Of a DNA stretch of 64,000 nt, positions 1 through 11,517 are shown one piece after another. Below the pieces are notes generated by a model that saw only the letters and a list, made by a program, of their open reading frames with translations, was not told where the DNA came from and did not search any database. Each line of letters starts with the position of its first letter. Position 1 is the stretch's first letter. A program made the position numbers and the translations under genes. This DNA comes from Neckera pumila (taxonomy: Eukaryota > Streptophyta > Bryopsida > Hypnales > Neckeraceae). Location of the stretch: assembly GCA_963969595.1 (NCBI GenBank), contig OZ018417.1:10418501-10482500 (forward strand), in the 5' to 3' direction.

Positions 1-6
1 ATGTAC

Positions 7-1871
7 CTCAACAAGGGTCATCCTTTCTAGGGCAACCCGGTCTATCTTGTTAGTGGCACTTTGGTGAGGCACTGATATCTGAGTCCAAAGGAATCAGGAA
101 ATATTCATTAGAAAATATTCAGCTGAAAATGAACAGTAGGCAAAATAAAAACGAGACGTCTAAAAGCGAAGGCAAGTGAACCAAAAGCTTAAAATCACAT
201 AAGAACTCACAACCCTTAGACGTTTACATTTCAGGAAATACGATATGATACCAACCTGATAGTTGCGGAACCAAATATGATTATCAAGAAAAGAGAATGT
301 AAAGACATGATCAAAAAACGGTTTTGACTTCCGATGGTCCTTTGGAGTGCAGAAAACCTACACAGCACGACCACAAATGGGTTTCAGAAAGATGTCGTAA
401 ATCCTAAACCTTGATTTGTAAGGAAAGGCTGTCAGAATCCATGTAAAGATGATATTCACAAAAGGCTACAAATTCTGAAGGAAACCCTACCTGTAAAAGA
501 AGCTCTTTGAGAAGCTGTAGATGAGGGTGCATCTCAAATTCGCTAGAAAAAGAAAGAAGAGGTCTAGCTCCTTTCAAATGATTTCCTGTAAGCTTCAGCT
601 CCTCCGTTGTATGAACTACAATTCAAGGTCACCAAGATAAAATTCACGAAGTCAACTAAATCTGGTAAAAACCAAAGTCAAATGCGAGTCATACTCCACC
701 AAGAAACGCATGAGAAAATGTACCTGCTTTAAGTAAGAACTTTGCAGATGGCCCGCTTGGAGATTTTGATAACCACATGTACAAATCCTTTTTCTTCCTG
801 CACTGCAAAATAGAAGCGATCAAAAGGGCAATTCAGCTAGTTATCCACCAAAACTCAATCTCAGTCTATAGAATGAATCCGAAATAGCATGCAATCCTAG
901 AGACTCACGGTTGAGAACAAGTACACAATTCAAACCCTAAAATTGCTACGCACACCACCGTCCTAAAAAAGAAACACTCCCCACCCAACTAAAAAGCAAA
1001 ATATAAAAAATAAGTACCTCAAAGAGAAGGCAACTGGAGCAGCCTTTTAAATCCGCGAGCTCATTAAGAGTGTCCGCTTTGTTATCTTTCGCCTGCACCT
1101 TCACATCCTTCTTGCTATGCGGCAGAAGCGCCATGATATCCATCATCAAGTGGCGATATCTTTTGCATAAAAAGAATACTACGGCTAGTTAGTAGATTGG
1201 CCGTTCCGCTTAGAGTTGAATTAAACTTTACAAAACAAACGGTCCTTAGGGTTTGATCTTCGGTTTTGGTAAATGCACTAAGTTCCGCTAATCTCCAAGC
1301 CCCTTCATTAACACAACAACGACATCCTCTGCAGATACTGAAAAACATTGCGAATAAGCCCAGAATTCTCCACAAAATTCAACCGACAAACATGAATGTG
1401 ATACGCCGGGAGCAGAGCACGAATAACAAGACTAGTTAGTATATTGGCCGTTCCGCTTCGGGTTAAATCAAATTTACAAACGGTCCTTAGGGTTTGATCA
1501 TTGGTTTTGGTAAATGCACTAAGTTCCGCTAATTTTCTAGCCCCCTAGTAAACACAGCAACCACATCCACTGCAGTTACAGAAAACCATCGCGAACAAGC
1601 CCAGAATTCTCCACAATATTTGACCTACAAACCTGAATGTGATACGCCGGGAGCAGAGCACAAGCGTCTTCTCCTTGTTCCGGAAGGCCACAGGGGCAAC
1701 AAGAGCAGTTTCCGAGGTTCCGGTGGTTCCATTGGCGATGGCTTCGGGGGTTTCAGCAGCTTGCAATTTGAGGCCCAGCAAGGTGCGCTTCCGAGGTGGC
1801 TCCGCTTCTGCTACGACAGGCTTGGTTACCGGTGGGGCGATCGCTTGCTGCGCCTTTCGCTTCTTCCCCAT
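7..1871 (-). CDS. BRX1: Ribosome biogenesis protein BRX1 (Brix domain), 3' end outside window
   Basis: Nucleolar factor for maturation of the large (60S) ribosomal subunit; Brix-domain proteins bind pre-rRNA. Six exons on the minus strand: 1633-1871, 1018-1159, 724-802, 491-615, 256-357 and 7-78. All introns are GT-AG and phases agree throughout, giving 253 codons before the window ends. The start at 1871 reads MGKKRKAQQ, a lysine-rich opening; the in-frame codons before it include no upstream ATG. Recognisable Brix segments are KEKTLVLCSRRITFR at the exon 1 end, YRHLMMDIMALLPHSKK in exon 2, KGCSSCLLFE then CRKKKDLYMWLSKSPSGPSA across exons 2-3, ELKLTGNHLKGARPLLSF in exon 4, FCTPKDHRKSKPF and NHIWFRNYQ in exon 5, and RMTLVE in exon 6. 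The GPRF-containing C-terminal half lies beyond base 1. Identity rests on family knowledge and is firm. Intron 1 carries a tandem duplication. Confidence 0.93.
1178..1671 (-). repeat. Tandem duplication of exon-1 end plus intron-1 start of BRX1
   Basis: Two direct copies of about 241-247 bp lie at roughly 1178-1425 and 1426-1671. Both contain TTGGCCGTTCCGCTT, the string GGTTTTGGTAAATGCACTAA and the string CCCAGAATTCTCCAC. The copy nearer the gene start covers the last coding bases of exon 1 and the true splice donor at 1632. The other copy (around 1385-1425) repeats those coding bases inside the intron, with the donor context changed. Confidence 0.9.
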
Positions 1872-1919
1872 TGCTGCCAATTGCGGAAAATTCACGGGTG
1901 CAGTGGCTCCTCTTCGCAG

Positions 1920-1992
1920 TCTCGGATGGGCCTATGCGAGTTCTCTGGTTTTGGAACTAGGGTTTAAGGGGTTTTTAGGGTTTAGGGTGCCA
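1920..1992 (-). promoter_or_regulatory. BRX1 promoter with telo-box and site II element
   Basis: Read on the minus strand, AAACCCTAA (telo-box) lies at 1975-1983, overlapping a second CCCTAAA at 1981-1987, with a related AACCCTAG further in at 1957-1964. TGGGCC (site II type) lies at 1927-1932. This pairing is known from plant promoters of ribosomal-protein and ribosome-biogenesis genes, which fits BRX1. They sit about 50-120 bp upstream of the start codon. No clear TATA box was seen. Confidence 0.7.
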
Positions 1993-2065
1993 AGAGGAGA
2001 CGAAAATGCTCTCTGCCCGATGGTATTGATACTCGCCCGCCCGCCCGCACGGTACCCGGATTGAC

Positions 2066-3780
2066 TGACATCTATTGATGCCCGCGGTTGATTTCAGATA
2101 CTATACCGGGCAGTTAGGGCCCGCAAATTATTTTTCTCAAAACGGATCACAGAATTTTCGGGATATTAATTTTTCTTTAAAAAATAAGAAGAATTATGAA
2201 AAAAAACAAATATCTTTAATTTTAAACTCACATTTACCAACTTTATTATATTATTTGGCAAGGAATGGCCACCCCTATCCATCAAGTTGGTGCTTTAGAG
2301 GTTAAGTAATAGAACTCTTGCCTTTTTGGTTTCAAAATATGAAAAAATAATATGATTTACTTACATGGATACATTTGCCTCAAAGAAAGCCCTTCATTAG
2401 GAAAAATTTCAGCCCTCCAAAAGGCCGCTAAGGAATTGATTTATGGAACTCCTTTGGTGCAATTTCAAAATGAATAAAAAAATATGTTTTCTTAAAATTA
2501 ATTTTTTTTGGAAATAAAATATTAAAAAAGTAAAAATCGAATTGTCCTCCCTAAGTAACCGTCCCCTTATTTTGTGCTTGATTAATTGATCATCTACACC
2601 TCTCCTATCTAATTTGGAACTTCTGATTGCAACTATGAATTCAAAATTTGCCAATTTTATCATGTGTGGCAAATAAAAATTTCAGCATTTTCCTCAGGGG
2701 TAAAATTGGAGACAAGCGAGGGTTCTGTTTACCCTGGACCAAAGGCCTGGCTCACTTCAGTTGTTGTCATTATTTATCATATGAATTTCAAAGAATACAA
2801 TACAATATTGTGGTACACAAGGGCTCAACAAAAATATAATATCAATGTTCCTATCGAACCTTCCATCTCAATTGAATCCTAGTACGGTTTTTTGTTTCAT
2901 TTATATTAGACAAAATTGAAAGCGATAATCTCTAGGAAGATGAAGCTGTTTACATCCATGAAAATGGATGAAAGATGCAATTTATGCATGAAACTTCATT
3001 TATTCATCCAAAATTGAGTGATACCGTCCCAAGATTTGGTAGCAAATTAGCAATTTCATCTACTGAAAAGCAAGAATATTTTGCCAAATATTCCTTGAAA
3101 ACAGAAAATAATCACTTTAATTTGAGCAAAATTTCGCTCAGAAAAAAAACGTTGAATCCCAGGTACAGTACTCTGTACAATATTCAAGTCCGACTTCTTG
3201 GGTCAGACTTCTTCGGTCAGACTTCTTGGGTCAGTCTTCTTCACATCTCCGTTCGACTTCTTTGTATAACTAGTGGGGTCAATGTAGGGGTCAATGTAGG
3301 GGTCAATGTAGGGGTCAATGGGAATTTAGTTGCCCAAAACATTCAAGGCATCATTGCATGGGTAGGCGGCATGGGTCGGCGCCCGTTTTTTTCCTCTTTT
3401 TTTCTTCATTTTTTATGAAGTGCAAAAGTGGCTATATAAAATGTTATAGTAATTGATACTCCAAATTTCAACATTCATCTACATGCTAGATAGAATATAT
3501 CACATTAAGTCGCATATATCACATGTCTATAGTTATGTTTTTCATCTAATGTACAATCTGGTGACTTCATCTAAGATTTTTTTTTTTTAATTTGAAGTAT
3601 TTTAGCAAAAAATTTCATGGTTTGTTGTCATTTTTTAGCCCAATTATTTTTTTAAGTGCAATCTCGTACTATAAAGTTGCCCTGCCAAAAATAAAAATAA
3701 AAATTGATGGAAAAAAATAGGAGAATATTTAGCCTTTTTTTCATGGGAAGTGCAATAGTTGATAATTAAAAAAAAACTAA
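2066..3780. other. Intergenic stretch with repeat fragments, no gene seen
   Basis: AT-rich sequence with no coding exon I can support. At about 2395-2440 there is a CATTAG-type MITE end (CATTAGGAAAAATTTCAG, then CCCTCC). From about 3100 to 3400 the sequence resembles 17730-17960: both carry repeats of GACTTCTTCGGTCAG type and a shared stretch around CATTGCATGGGT (family L). 3430-3780 is low-complexity AT. Confidence 0.6.
3275..3320. repeat. 12-bp minisatellite, nearly four units
   Basis: The unit GGGGTCAATGTA is repeated in exact tandem at 3275, 3287, 3299 and 3311, the last unit being cut short. It lies inside family L sequence; the related copy near 17830 lacks the array. Confidence 0.95.
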
Positions 3781-4712
3781 TTAACCCCTAAAGGACCAGC
3801 ATGTGTTCTTTGGCTGTATAGAAATTTTAGGCAGGTGCATATGATTAGAAATTCCATATTTTATGCTAAAATTTTAATAGAAGGTGGGCGCAAGGAATAT
3901 CTTTTATATGCACTAAATTCCATAACATTTGGAAATGTGAGTCAAAAGTTATGGCCTAATATGTTATTTTTTTTTTGTAACTGGGCAGTCCGGGCAGATA
4001 AAAAAGAGTCACTTTTTTCAAAAACAAAAATTTGGAATTGGTTTTCTAGAGTTATATAGACGTAAAAAGCTTTGAATCATTCCATTTTGATCAATGAGTC
4101 AAAAGTTATGAAGATTTTTGGTTTGCGGGCAGTTATAGATTTTCTACTCTAAAATAAACTTTGAAGTCCTTTATCTTGCTCAATTTTCAATATTTTTTGA
4201 AAAAGTAAAATCATAAGATGTACATTGTTTATTGCAACATTACAACCGTTGAGATTGGCATTTCTCAATTCCATAATTAAATTCTTGACAATTTAGTATT
4301 TTGAATCATTCTCTACTGCTATCTACTTACTGTTTATTTCCTATATGTTGTACAATTTCAAATGAAGTGAAAATTTTCAGGCATGTAGCCAATTTATCTA
4401 GAAAAAAGAATCCAAAGAAGAACCATCATTTTGGACCATTTTTCATCAAGAAGTGAGCTTGTGAAGTGCTCCTGGCCTGTTTTTCACAGGGCCCAAAAAA
4501 TGGTTTCAATGAATTTGAATGCTTATATCTTGCAATCTACGCTATGGAAATTTCTGAAATTTTTACAATATGTTCTCAAGTCAATATACTACAGGATCCT
4601 ATAGTTACACATATCAAAAAAAAGTTTTTTTTCAAAAAGTGGGTACTTGTACTAAAGTAGCAGTTTTTGAGCATTTTCAGTGAAAACATAGTCATGGAAC
4701 TTAAGGAGTTAA
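3781..4712 (+). mobile_element. TTAA element family A, full length
   Basis: Starts TTAA-CCCCTAAAGGACCA and ends CATGGAACTTAAGGAG-TTAA. Related full copies are at 9814-10742 (inverted), 21478-22388, 33162-34093 and 54644-55571 (inverted). It is 932 bp, has no transposase reading frame, and shares its last TTAA with the next element. The terminal inverted repeat is only about 9-12 bp, beginning CCCCTAAAG, as in piggyBac-type ends. Confidence 0.85.
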
Positions 4713-5635
4713 CCCCTAGAGTCCCATTGCCCCTGCGGGGGACAAAATGGATTTTGGACAAGCTACTACGGCTTCAATATTCATCATTACTTTCTGAAAC
4801 TTTTTGTGAAGATAGAAAAACACATTAGCTTTATAGGAATATAATTTTTATTTCAATCGGTGCTCGGGAGCAAAAGTTATGGCACAAAAGGTCCTTTTAT
4901 TTGATGCGGTGAGCAGAAATCTTTTCACACAAAAAATTTTAAGAAATTTTTGTTAATTATTTTCTTATAGATTGTATTTTTATCTACATGGGAAGCTTTG
5001 ATTCATTCCATTTGGATTTGCTATGTGAAAGTTATGGACAATCTTATTTTTTGGGCACTTAGAGCATCTTCTTGAAAAAATAACTTGTAGGACTCATTTT
5101 TGAATGCAATTTTCACAATTTTTCAAAAAAGATTGTTCAACAAGGTTAAGTTTGCTTGCTAAAACAATCTCACCATTGGGATTATAGTGTTTTAATCCCA
5201 TCTTAGAGCTATTGACGATTTAGTATTTTGTTCAATCTTGGACCTACTTCTACTTAACATTTTTTTAATGAATGAAATCAAGTGTTTTTTTTTCGGAATT
5301 TTTTTCCTAGATTTTGAACTCAATTATTCAACACAAAAAAATTAAATTCAAAGTCTGCAATGCAAATTTGTTTTACACATGGCGGTCAAAGTCATCTGAA
5401 ATTGCAAGTCAATGTTCAAAAAATCAAAATTTTCGAACTTTGAATGCTAATATCTTTTAATTTGTACGGTTAAACATTATGAAATTTTTACCACATAATC
5501 TTAGATAAGTTAAGTACAAGATCCTATGGTTTAATTCTTAAAAAAAAAAAATCTCTTTTCTTAGACAAACGCAGCACAATTGACATTTTTGAGTCATTTT
5601 TGACATAAAAAGGGCCTTGGGACTTTAGGGGTTAA
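4709..5635 (+). mobile_element. TTAA element family B, full length
   Basis: Starts TTAA-CCCCTAGAGTCCCATTG and ends CCTTGGGACTTTAGGGG-TTAA (927 bp). It abuts the A element at 3781-4712 and uses the same TTAA (4709-4712). Its last 300 bp or so is distantly alignable with family A, including TATCTTTTAATTTGTACGG against TATCTTGCAATCTACGC in A and the phrase AAGATCCTATGGTT. No coding capacity seen. Confidence 0.83.
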
Positions 5636-6410
5636 CTAGGGTCCTTTTTGACAAGCTGTAGGCTAGGGCTCTTGCAAGGTCCAAATTTTTGTTATTGTGA
5701 TGTAGGTGTATTTATTTCCATATGATTTGTACAAAACCCTTCAGTGAGACAACATCAATAGTTAGCTTTACAAATTACTTTTGTTCAAAAAACAATTGTA
5801 GTGACTTTCTATTTTTCCCATCCTTCAAAGCCTACTTAGATTATGTACGTGTCACAATTGTAATAAGTTACATTATATACACTCAAACCTCTTCATTCCC
5901 CCCCTCCATCTCAAAATAATCTTCCTATTAGACTTAATTTTTTGTCCCAAAATAATCTTCTTGTTGCATTATGTAACATTGTAAATTGGTCAAATTTGGA
6001 ATCGACAAAACAATTCCAATTAGTAGTATCCCTTCTATCCATGCAATCATCAATCAAAAGACATTGCATGAAGTGATTAAAAGAGTCAACCATCAGTGTT
6101 CATTCTTCTTTTTTGCATTTCTTTGAATACAACCCAATTGAAGGAGATGAAACTCTAGGAGGCAGAACAAAGGGCTAAGCATGGTCTTGGGCATATACAA
6201 AATGCCTACAAAATGACAACCTCACTCTCAACAATTAATTGACTGATGGTATTCCTTGAAAATGCCCAAAAAATTCTACTTTTCAATACTCCAAAACTAC
6301 ACTTTGGAAAGGGCTCCAAAACTCAAAGTTTATAGAAAACTAGGATTGCACCAAAGTCTACTTACAATAAAAAAAATTGATTTCTAAAATGTTATTTTTA
6401 ACCTTAATCC
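5636..6410. other. Intergenic, no gene recognised
   Basis: AT-rich DNA. Two near-identical phrases, TCAAAATAATCTTCCTATTAG and CCAAAATAATCTTCTTGTTG (about 5911-5965), form a short local direct repeat. Nothing coding was seen. Confidence 0.5.
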
Positions 6411-6414
6411 GGAA

Positions 6415-7210
6415 CCTTTGTCCAACAAGAAGATCAATTGGGACAGAGGTAGTACAACCCTTTCTACATTGACATTCTAGAATTTACCTTGTAGACTTTA
6501 GTTGCCATAGTACCATTGATTGTACTACACATCATTGTCACGCATTCAAACTATATCATTTACAGTGAAACAATTGGGACCCCACATGGTCAAATTAACC
6601 CTTCAAGGTGTGTAAGGGACCATACATACATACAACATCATAACCGATTTTTAGAGTACAAATCTATATTAAAATATGACAAGACATACACCATGAGACC
6701 AAGAATTCAACATTAAGAACCTTCATTTTGTTCTGAAATTGAGTCCATGGCATGGGTTTCCTTCCTATGCCGTGTCACAGTCCTCAGCTCCTCTGCGATT
6801 CAATGTATGTTTCATTAACAAATTGGTTTGGCACAATTGAGGATCACGTGATTCTTGTGGACTTCTCAAAGTAGTCAGTGGTCCCTCTGCGATTAATTTA
6901 CATGTTTCTTACTCCAAACTGGACACACTGTGTCTGCACAATTCCAAGTCCAGTCATACCTGCCAATTTTTTTTGAAACAAAGATTCTGAAATGTCCGTC
7001 TTCTTCTTTTTTGAAACAAATGAAACAGAGAAATGGCCTTCCTTGTCAAACACCGACTTACCTTAGTTGGTACCATGATGAATAAGGTGAGAGAATTTGT
7101 TTTAGTTCTTCATTTTGGATTCATTTTTGAAAAGTATCAAGATCACGAGCAATAGTGGGTGGACCAATATACAGTCAAGTCAATCCTCTATACAGTAGAA
7201 CTTCTACAAA
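6415..7210 (+). repeat. Dispersed segment, copy 1 of a 0.7 kb duplication
   Basis: Matches 21225-23050 over most of its length. Shared phrases include CTACCATTGATTGTACTAC, GTCACGCATTCAAACTATAT, GGACCCCACATGGTCAAATT, TATGACAAGACATACACCAT, TTCAATGTATG and AGTATCAAGATCACGAG. Copy 1 lacks the A element present in copy 2. The TTAA at 6595-6598 corresponds to the insertion point in copy 2. Confidence 0.82.
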
Positions 7211-7780
7211 GTAATAGCCCCAAGACCGGGCTCAAGTCCCCATGCTCAAGAATCTCAAAGAACTTCTCTGATATATTAGAGCTAGCTTACATGTAAACCT
7301 GGTGGGCAGAGAAAGCAACTAAAAGACAAGAACAATTCCACCAATGATCAGTAAGCGGGAAAGGAGGAGAGCAAGTTCTATCAATTCTGGTGTATCTCAC
7401 ATTGTAGAAGGAACATAAAAGTGCCTTCTCTATTTCAGTATTGTTGACAGCACCCACCCACCGAGACATGCCTAAGGGCTTGTTTGCATGGCCGGGTGAC
7501 CCAACTAGAGTTGAAAGCCAGATCAAGTGTTTCACATGTCAGAAATGGCATCCCGGTTTCTGATATGGATCTCCAGTCCTTCCATTTCTCTACCCACCTT
7601 GATTGTAGGACTTGCAAGCCCATTCTCTTCCCCCATCAACCCGACTTACCATTTCTAAAAGTATCTTCCACTTGTCTTGTTGTCTCACCTCATTCATTGG
7701 TTGCTATATGCCACATAATTCCAAATATTAATAAAAAAGTGGATTTTTTATTTGAAGCTCCAGTGCACATCCAGAAGCAT
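7211..7780. other. Intergenic with open but unrecognised frames
   Basis: This region is slightly GC-richer than its surroundings and has open frames on both strands (for example about 62 codons on the minus strand at 7435-7623). None shows a family I recognise. It may be an old transposon coding remnant; I cannot assign it. Confidence 0.35.
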
Positions 7781-8009
7781 ACCCACACTAATTTCTCGAC
7801 AGTTCACACTATAGAAATATTCACTTGCTTTTGTACAATGATGCATTTCAATTTAGAGCCATGTGTATGGTATAGATTTGAGCACCAATTTAGAGCTTGG
7901 TTCAAAGAGTGGTATGCCCCTCCATGTTGAACAAGCATTGATCCATGAGGTAATTTATCTGAGGTAAGGCAACCTAATTGACAAGGGAACCTAATTTCAC
8001 TATTTTGTG
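7781..8009 (+). mobile_element. Family F MITE, left end missing
   Basis: The right end CCTAATTTCACTATTTTGTG is followed by TA at 8010-8011. It matches the right end of the copy at 12445-12705 and, inverted, the left end of the copy at 53196-53864. The inner phrase CCCACACTAATTTCTCGACA matches position 12470. The left terminus is not present. Confidence 0.7.
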
Positions 8010-8298
8010 TAGTATACAGTTTAGTACAATAGTACTTCAAAGAAAGCTAAGAAGAATTGTATCATTGCACATGATTTTGTGAACAAATTCAAAGTCAAAC
8101 CTCTTTATTCCTTGCGGGAGTAGAAAGACCAATTGTGGTTACAATGATGATTGGGTTTTTGTGTGTGTTTGGCATTGTACATTATTGGGGTACGCAACTC
8201 CAGTATTATATAGTCCTGATTATAATTACTTGTAATGCCTCTTTGTCCAATCTCAAGGGATTTAATTTTCTTTAATATAAAAAGTTCCTATAGCCTTT

Positions 8299-8690
8299 TT
8301 AATCCCTAAAGTTTCATGACTATGTTTTCACCGAAAACGCTCAAAAATTGCAATATTTAGTACAATGCCTAATTTTTGAAAAAAAACTTTTTGTGACACA
8401 TGTAACCATAGGATCTTGTAGTATTTTGACTTAAAAACATGGGGTAAAATTTCAAAAAAAATCCTCCATGTGGATTGCAAGATATAAGCATTCAAATTCA
8501 GTGAAAGTATTTTTTTGGCCTTACAAAAAATAGGGCAGCTACACTTCACAAGTTCACTTTTCAATGAAAAAATGTCCAAAATTATGGTGCTTCTTTGGAT
8601 CCTTTTTCTAAACAAGTTGGCTACATGCTTCAAAAATTCACTTCATTTGAAATTGTACAACATATAGGAAAAAATTATTCCCAAAATAAA
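8299..8690 (-). mobile_element. TTAA element family A, truncated, inverted
   Basis: Begins TTAA-TCCCTAAAGTTTCATGAC, the inverted right end of family A. It runs through the parts matching 9830-10190 and stops near 8690, where it joins family J-like sequence. Only about 390 of 930 bp remain. Confidence 0.8.
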
Positions 8691-8749
8691 ATCATGACAA
8701 AAATTGGGCTGACGGCACAAAACTATACTAGTCTATTATTTAAATGAGT

Positions 8750-9800
8750 GTTTGTTTTGTTTATTTGCATGTTGGTTTGTTTTGTTTGTAGCAATGAGAT
8801 TTTGGGAATTGTATAGCCCGGTCCATTCTTAATATTGTTGGAAAGAAACTTCTACAGGTAGGGGGGCATTGGCTTTGTTTATTGGTGTTTGGGCCTATGG
8901 TGTGAAAGTTATGGATTTTTGAGTTATTTTTAATCTTAAATTATTCTAAATTATGAATCTCTTGAACTGTACATTACTCTGTTGCGTTTTTTGGAGAGGG
9001 GTGCACGGACTTTGTTTGTAGCTATCCCTCTACTGACGCTAATTCACCATGTTCCATTTTTTTGAACATTTAAGCAAATAGCTTCATAATAATCCATTAT
9101 TTTAAGTTAGACTATTTGTTTGTTTGTTAATTTATTTTATTTTATTTGTTTGTTTATTACAATGAGATCTTCTGAATCGTGCATCCTCCAGTTGTGTTCT
9201 TGGTTTCGTTGGAAAGCCCTCGGTGAACAGGGGTACATGGTTTTTTTAATGGCCTTAAGACCTACAGTGTGAAAACTATTGAATTTCAAAGTATTTAAGA
9301 ATTAAAAAATAGAAAATCATTTTCACTTTTATTTAAGGAGATTATAGAGGGCTAAGCGCATCACTTTTGACATCCAATGGCTATGGCAAGGGCACATGGT
9401 ACACTTGTCTATATATTAAATGAAGCTATTTGTTTTGCTTGTTACAGTGAGATCTCCAGAACTGTGTATATTCCATTCCTGTACATAAAAACATTAGAGC
9501 TCTCTACAAATAGGAATGCATGGACTTTGTTTCATGACGTTTGAACATATGGTGTGAAATTTATGGATTTTTTAGTTACTTTTGGATTTTAAATTATCCT
9601 AAATTATAGATCTTTTGTACCATGCATCCCTTGGTTGCATTCTTGGTACAACATTATTGAAAATTTTGGATCTCTATAAGGCCACTAGAAGGAGCTTGAA
9701 GTGGATTGGATTCATCAATTTAAATTTTCCTATACATTGCATTATTTTTCAATCTCTACCCGGCATGCTAATAGAATCCATGTGAGAACAAACTCTCATT
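8750..9800. repeat. Satellite-like family J, degenerate units
   Basis: Three or more units, each about 300 bp, contain in order AATGAGAT(C/T)T, a GTTGCATTCTTGG-like phrase, TGCATGGACTTTGTTT, and GGTGTGAAAGTTATGGATTT. Related units occur at 10850-11160 and, inverted, at 30430-31230 and 34720-35110. Divergence between units is high. Confidence 0.65.
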
Positions 9801-9813
9801 GGCTACCTCAAAA

Positions 9814-10742
9814 TTAACCCTTAAAGTTCCATGACTATGTTTCACCAAAATCGCTCAAAAATTATCACTTTTAGAATAAGTACCAAAGTTTTGAAAAAAA
9901 CTTTTTTTGATATATGTAACCAGAGGATCTTGTATTATGCTGACTTGAAAACATGTGGTAAGAATTTCAGAATTTTCCACTGCATGGATTGCAAGATATA
10001 AGCATTCAAATTCACTAAAACCATTTTTTTGGCCCTGCAAAAAACAGGGCAGCTGCACTTCACAAGCTCACTTTTCTGTGAAAAATGTCCAAAATGGTGG
10101 TGCTTCTTTGGATTCATTTTCCTAGACAAGTTGGTCACATGCTTGAAAATTTTCACTTCATTTGGAATTGGACAACATATACAAAAAAAATAGTAAGTAG
10201 ATAGTAGTAGAGAATGATTCAAAATACTAAATTGTTAAGAATTTAATTTTAGAGTTGAAAAATGTCAATTCCAATGGTTGCAATGTTGTAATAAACAATC
10301 TTTATACTATGATTTTGTTTTTTTCAAAAATTATTGAAAAGTGAGTAAGATAAAGGACTTCAAAGTTTATTTTAGAGTAGAGAATCTATAACTGCCCGCA
10401 AACAAAAAATCCTCATAATTCCTGACTTATTGATCAAATGGAATGATTCAAAGCTTTTTTTGTATATATAACTCTACAAAACCAATTTCAAATTTTTGTT
10501 TGTGAAAAAAGTGGGTTTTTTATCTGCCCAGACTGCCCAGTTGCAAAAAAAAATAACATATCAGGCCATAATTTTTTACTTGTATTTCCAAATGTCATGA
10601 AATTTAGTGCATATATAAAAGATATTCCTTGCCCCCACCTTCTATTAAAATTTGGGCCAAAAATTTGGAAATCTCTAGACACACGTACCTGCCCAAAAAT
10701 TTTGTGTAGCCAAAAAACGCGTGTTGGTCCTTTAGGGGTTAA
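9814..10742 (-). mobile_element. TTAA element family A, full length, inverted
   Basis: Begins TTAA-CCCTTAAAGTTCCATGAC and ends TGTTGGTCCTTTAGGGG-TTAA (929 bp). It is the mirror of the copies at 3781 and 33162. One base of the left CCCC run is substituted. No protein is encoded. Confidence 0.87.
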
Positions 10743-11517
10743 TCACAAAAATTAGATGAGGTGGTTGTCAAAATCATATCATTGTTTTTAACATTAGTGG
10801 TCAACATGAAAATTAGCAAAGCATGTCACTATAAAGTCAATGTAGGCCCTCCAAGAGGCCTCAAATTTTCTAATAGTTAGGAAGTTCTTTGCAAGGAAAG
10901 ATGACATAGACCTTGTTAAATAGCATTTGGAGATACGGTATAAAAGTTATAGACTTTTGAGTTATTTTTGGATCTTATCCTAAAGTATGGATCTTATGGA
11001 TTATGCATTATTCCTTTGCATTCTTGATACTGTTAGAAAGCTCCCTATGAAAAAAGGTGCATGGACTTTGTTTTGTGGCGTTTGGACATACAATGTAAAG
11101 TTATGAAAACAAAAGCCTGAATAAATTATGACAAAAATTGGGCCAACGGCACATGGCTATACTAATTCTTACAGAGTATTAAACAATAGATAACTTATTC
11201 CAAAATTGAAATGAAAAATAAAAGTATGCCTGAATCATGACAAGAACTGGGCCAACAATACACATGAGAGAGAATCTGGGTCTTATGAAGGGCCATTTGA
11301 ATATTCGTAGCGGTGCAAATATAGGGAAATAAAAAAATCATTTTGGGGGAAATGAAAATATAAATATTAAAAAAAAAATTAAAAATTGCAAATCTGACGG
11401 GTACTTGAAGTGATTGCATGGGTCATTTTTTTAATTAAAAAATAAATGAATCTTTTTTAAATTTTAAATTTTAAATTTTTTTTTATTATTTTTAAATTTT
11501 TTGCACTTTCAATTGTA
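10743..11517. repeat. Family J units and MITE fragments
   Basis: About 10835-10880 holds a CTAATAG-ended MITE fragment (GGCCCTCCAAGAGGCCTC). 10900-11120 holds a J unit (GCATGGACTTTGTTTTGTGG, then TAAAGTTATG). 11265-11420 resembles family H sequence (GGGCCATTTGAATATT). No gene is seen. Confidence 0.55.

Noticed and set aside
1620..2064. Plus-strand frames of 115 and 141 codons over BRX1 exon 1
   Set aside because: They are antisense to a well-supported exon and its promoter, with no family recognised.
2975..3418. 147-codon plus-strand frame with VGVN repeats
   Set aside because: The repeated peptide comes from the 12-bp minisatellite and the frame lies in dispersed repeat L.
7484..7930. 148-codon plus-strand frame
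   Set aside because: It runs from one repeat into a family F MITE (7781-8009) and shows no domain or splice support.
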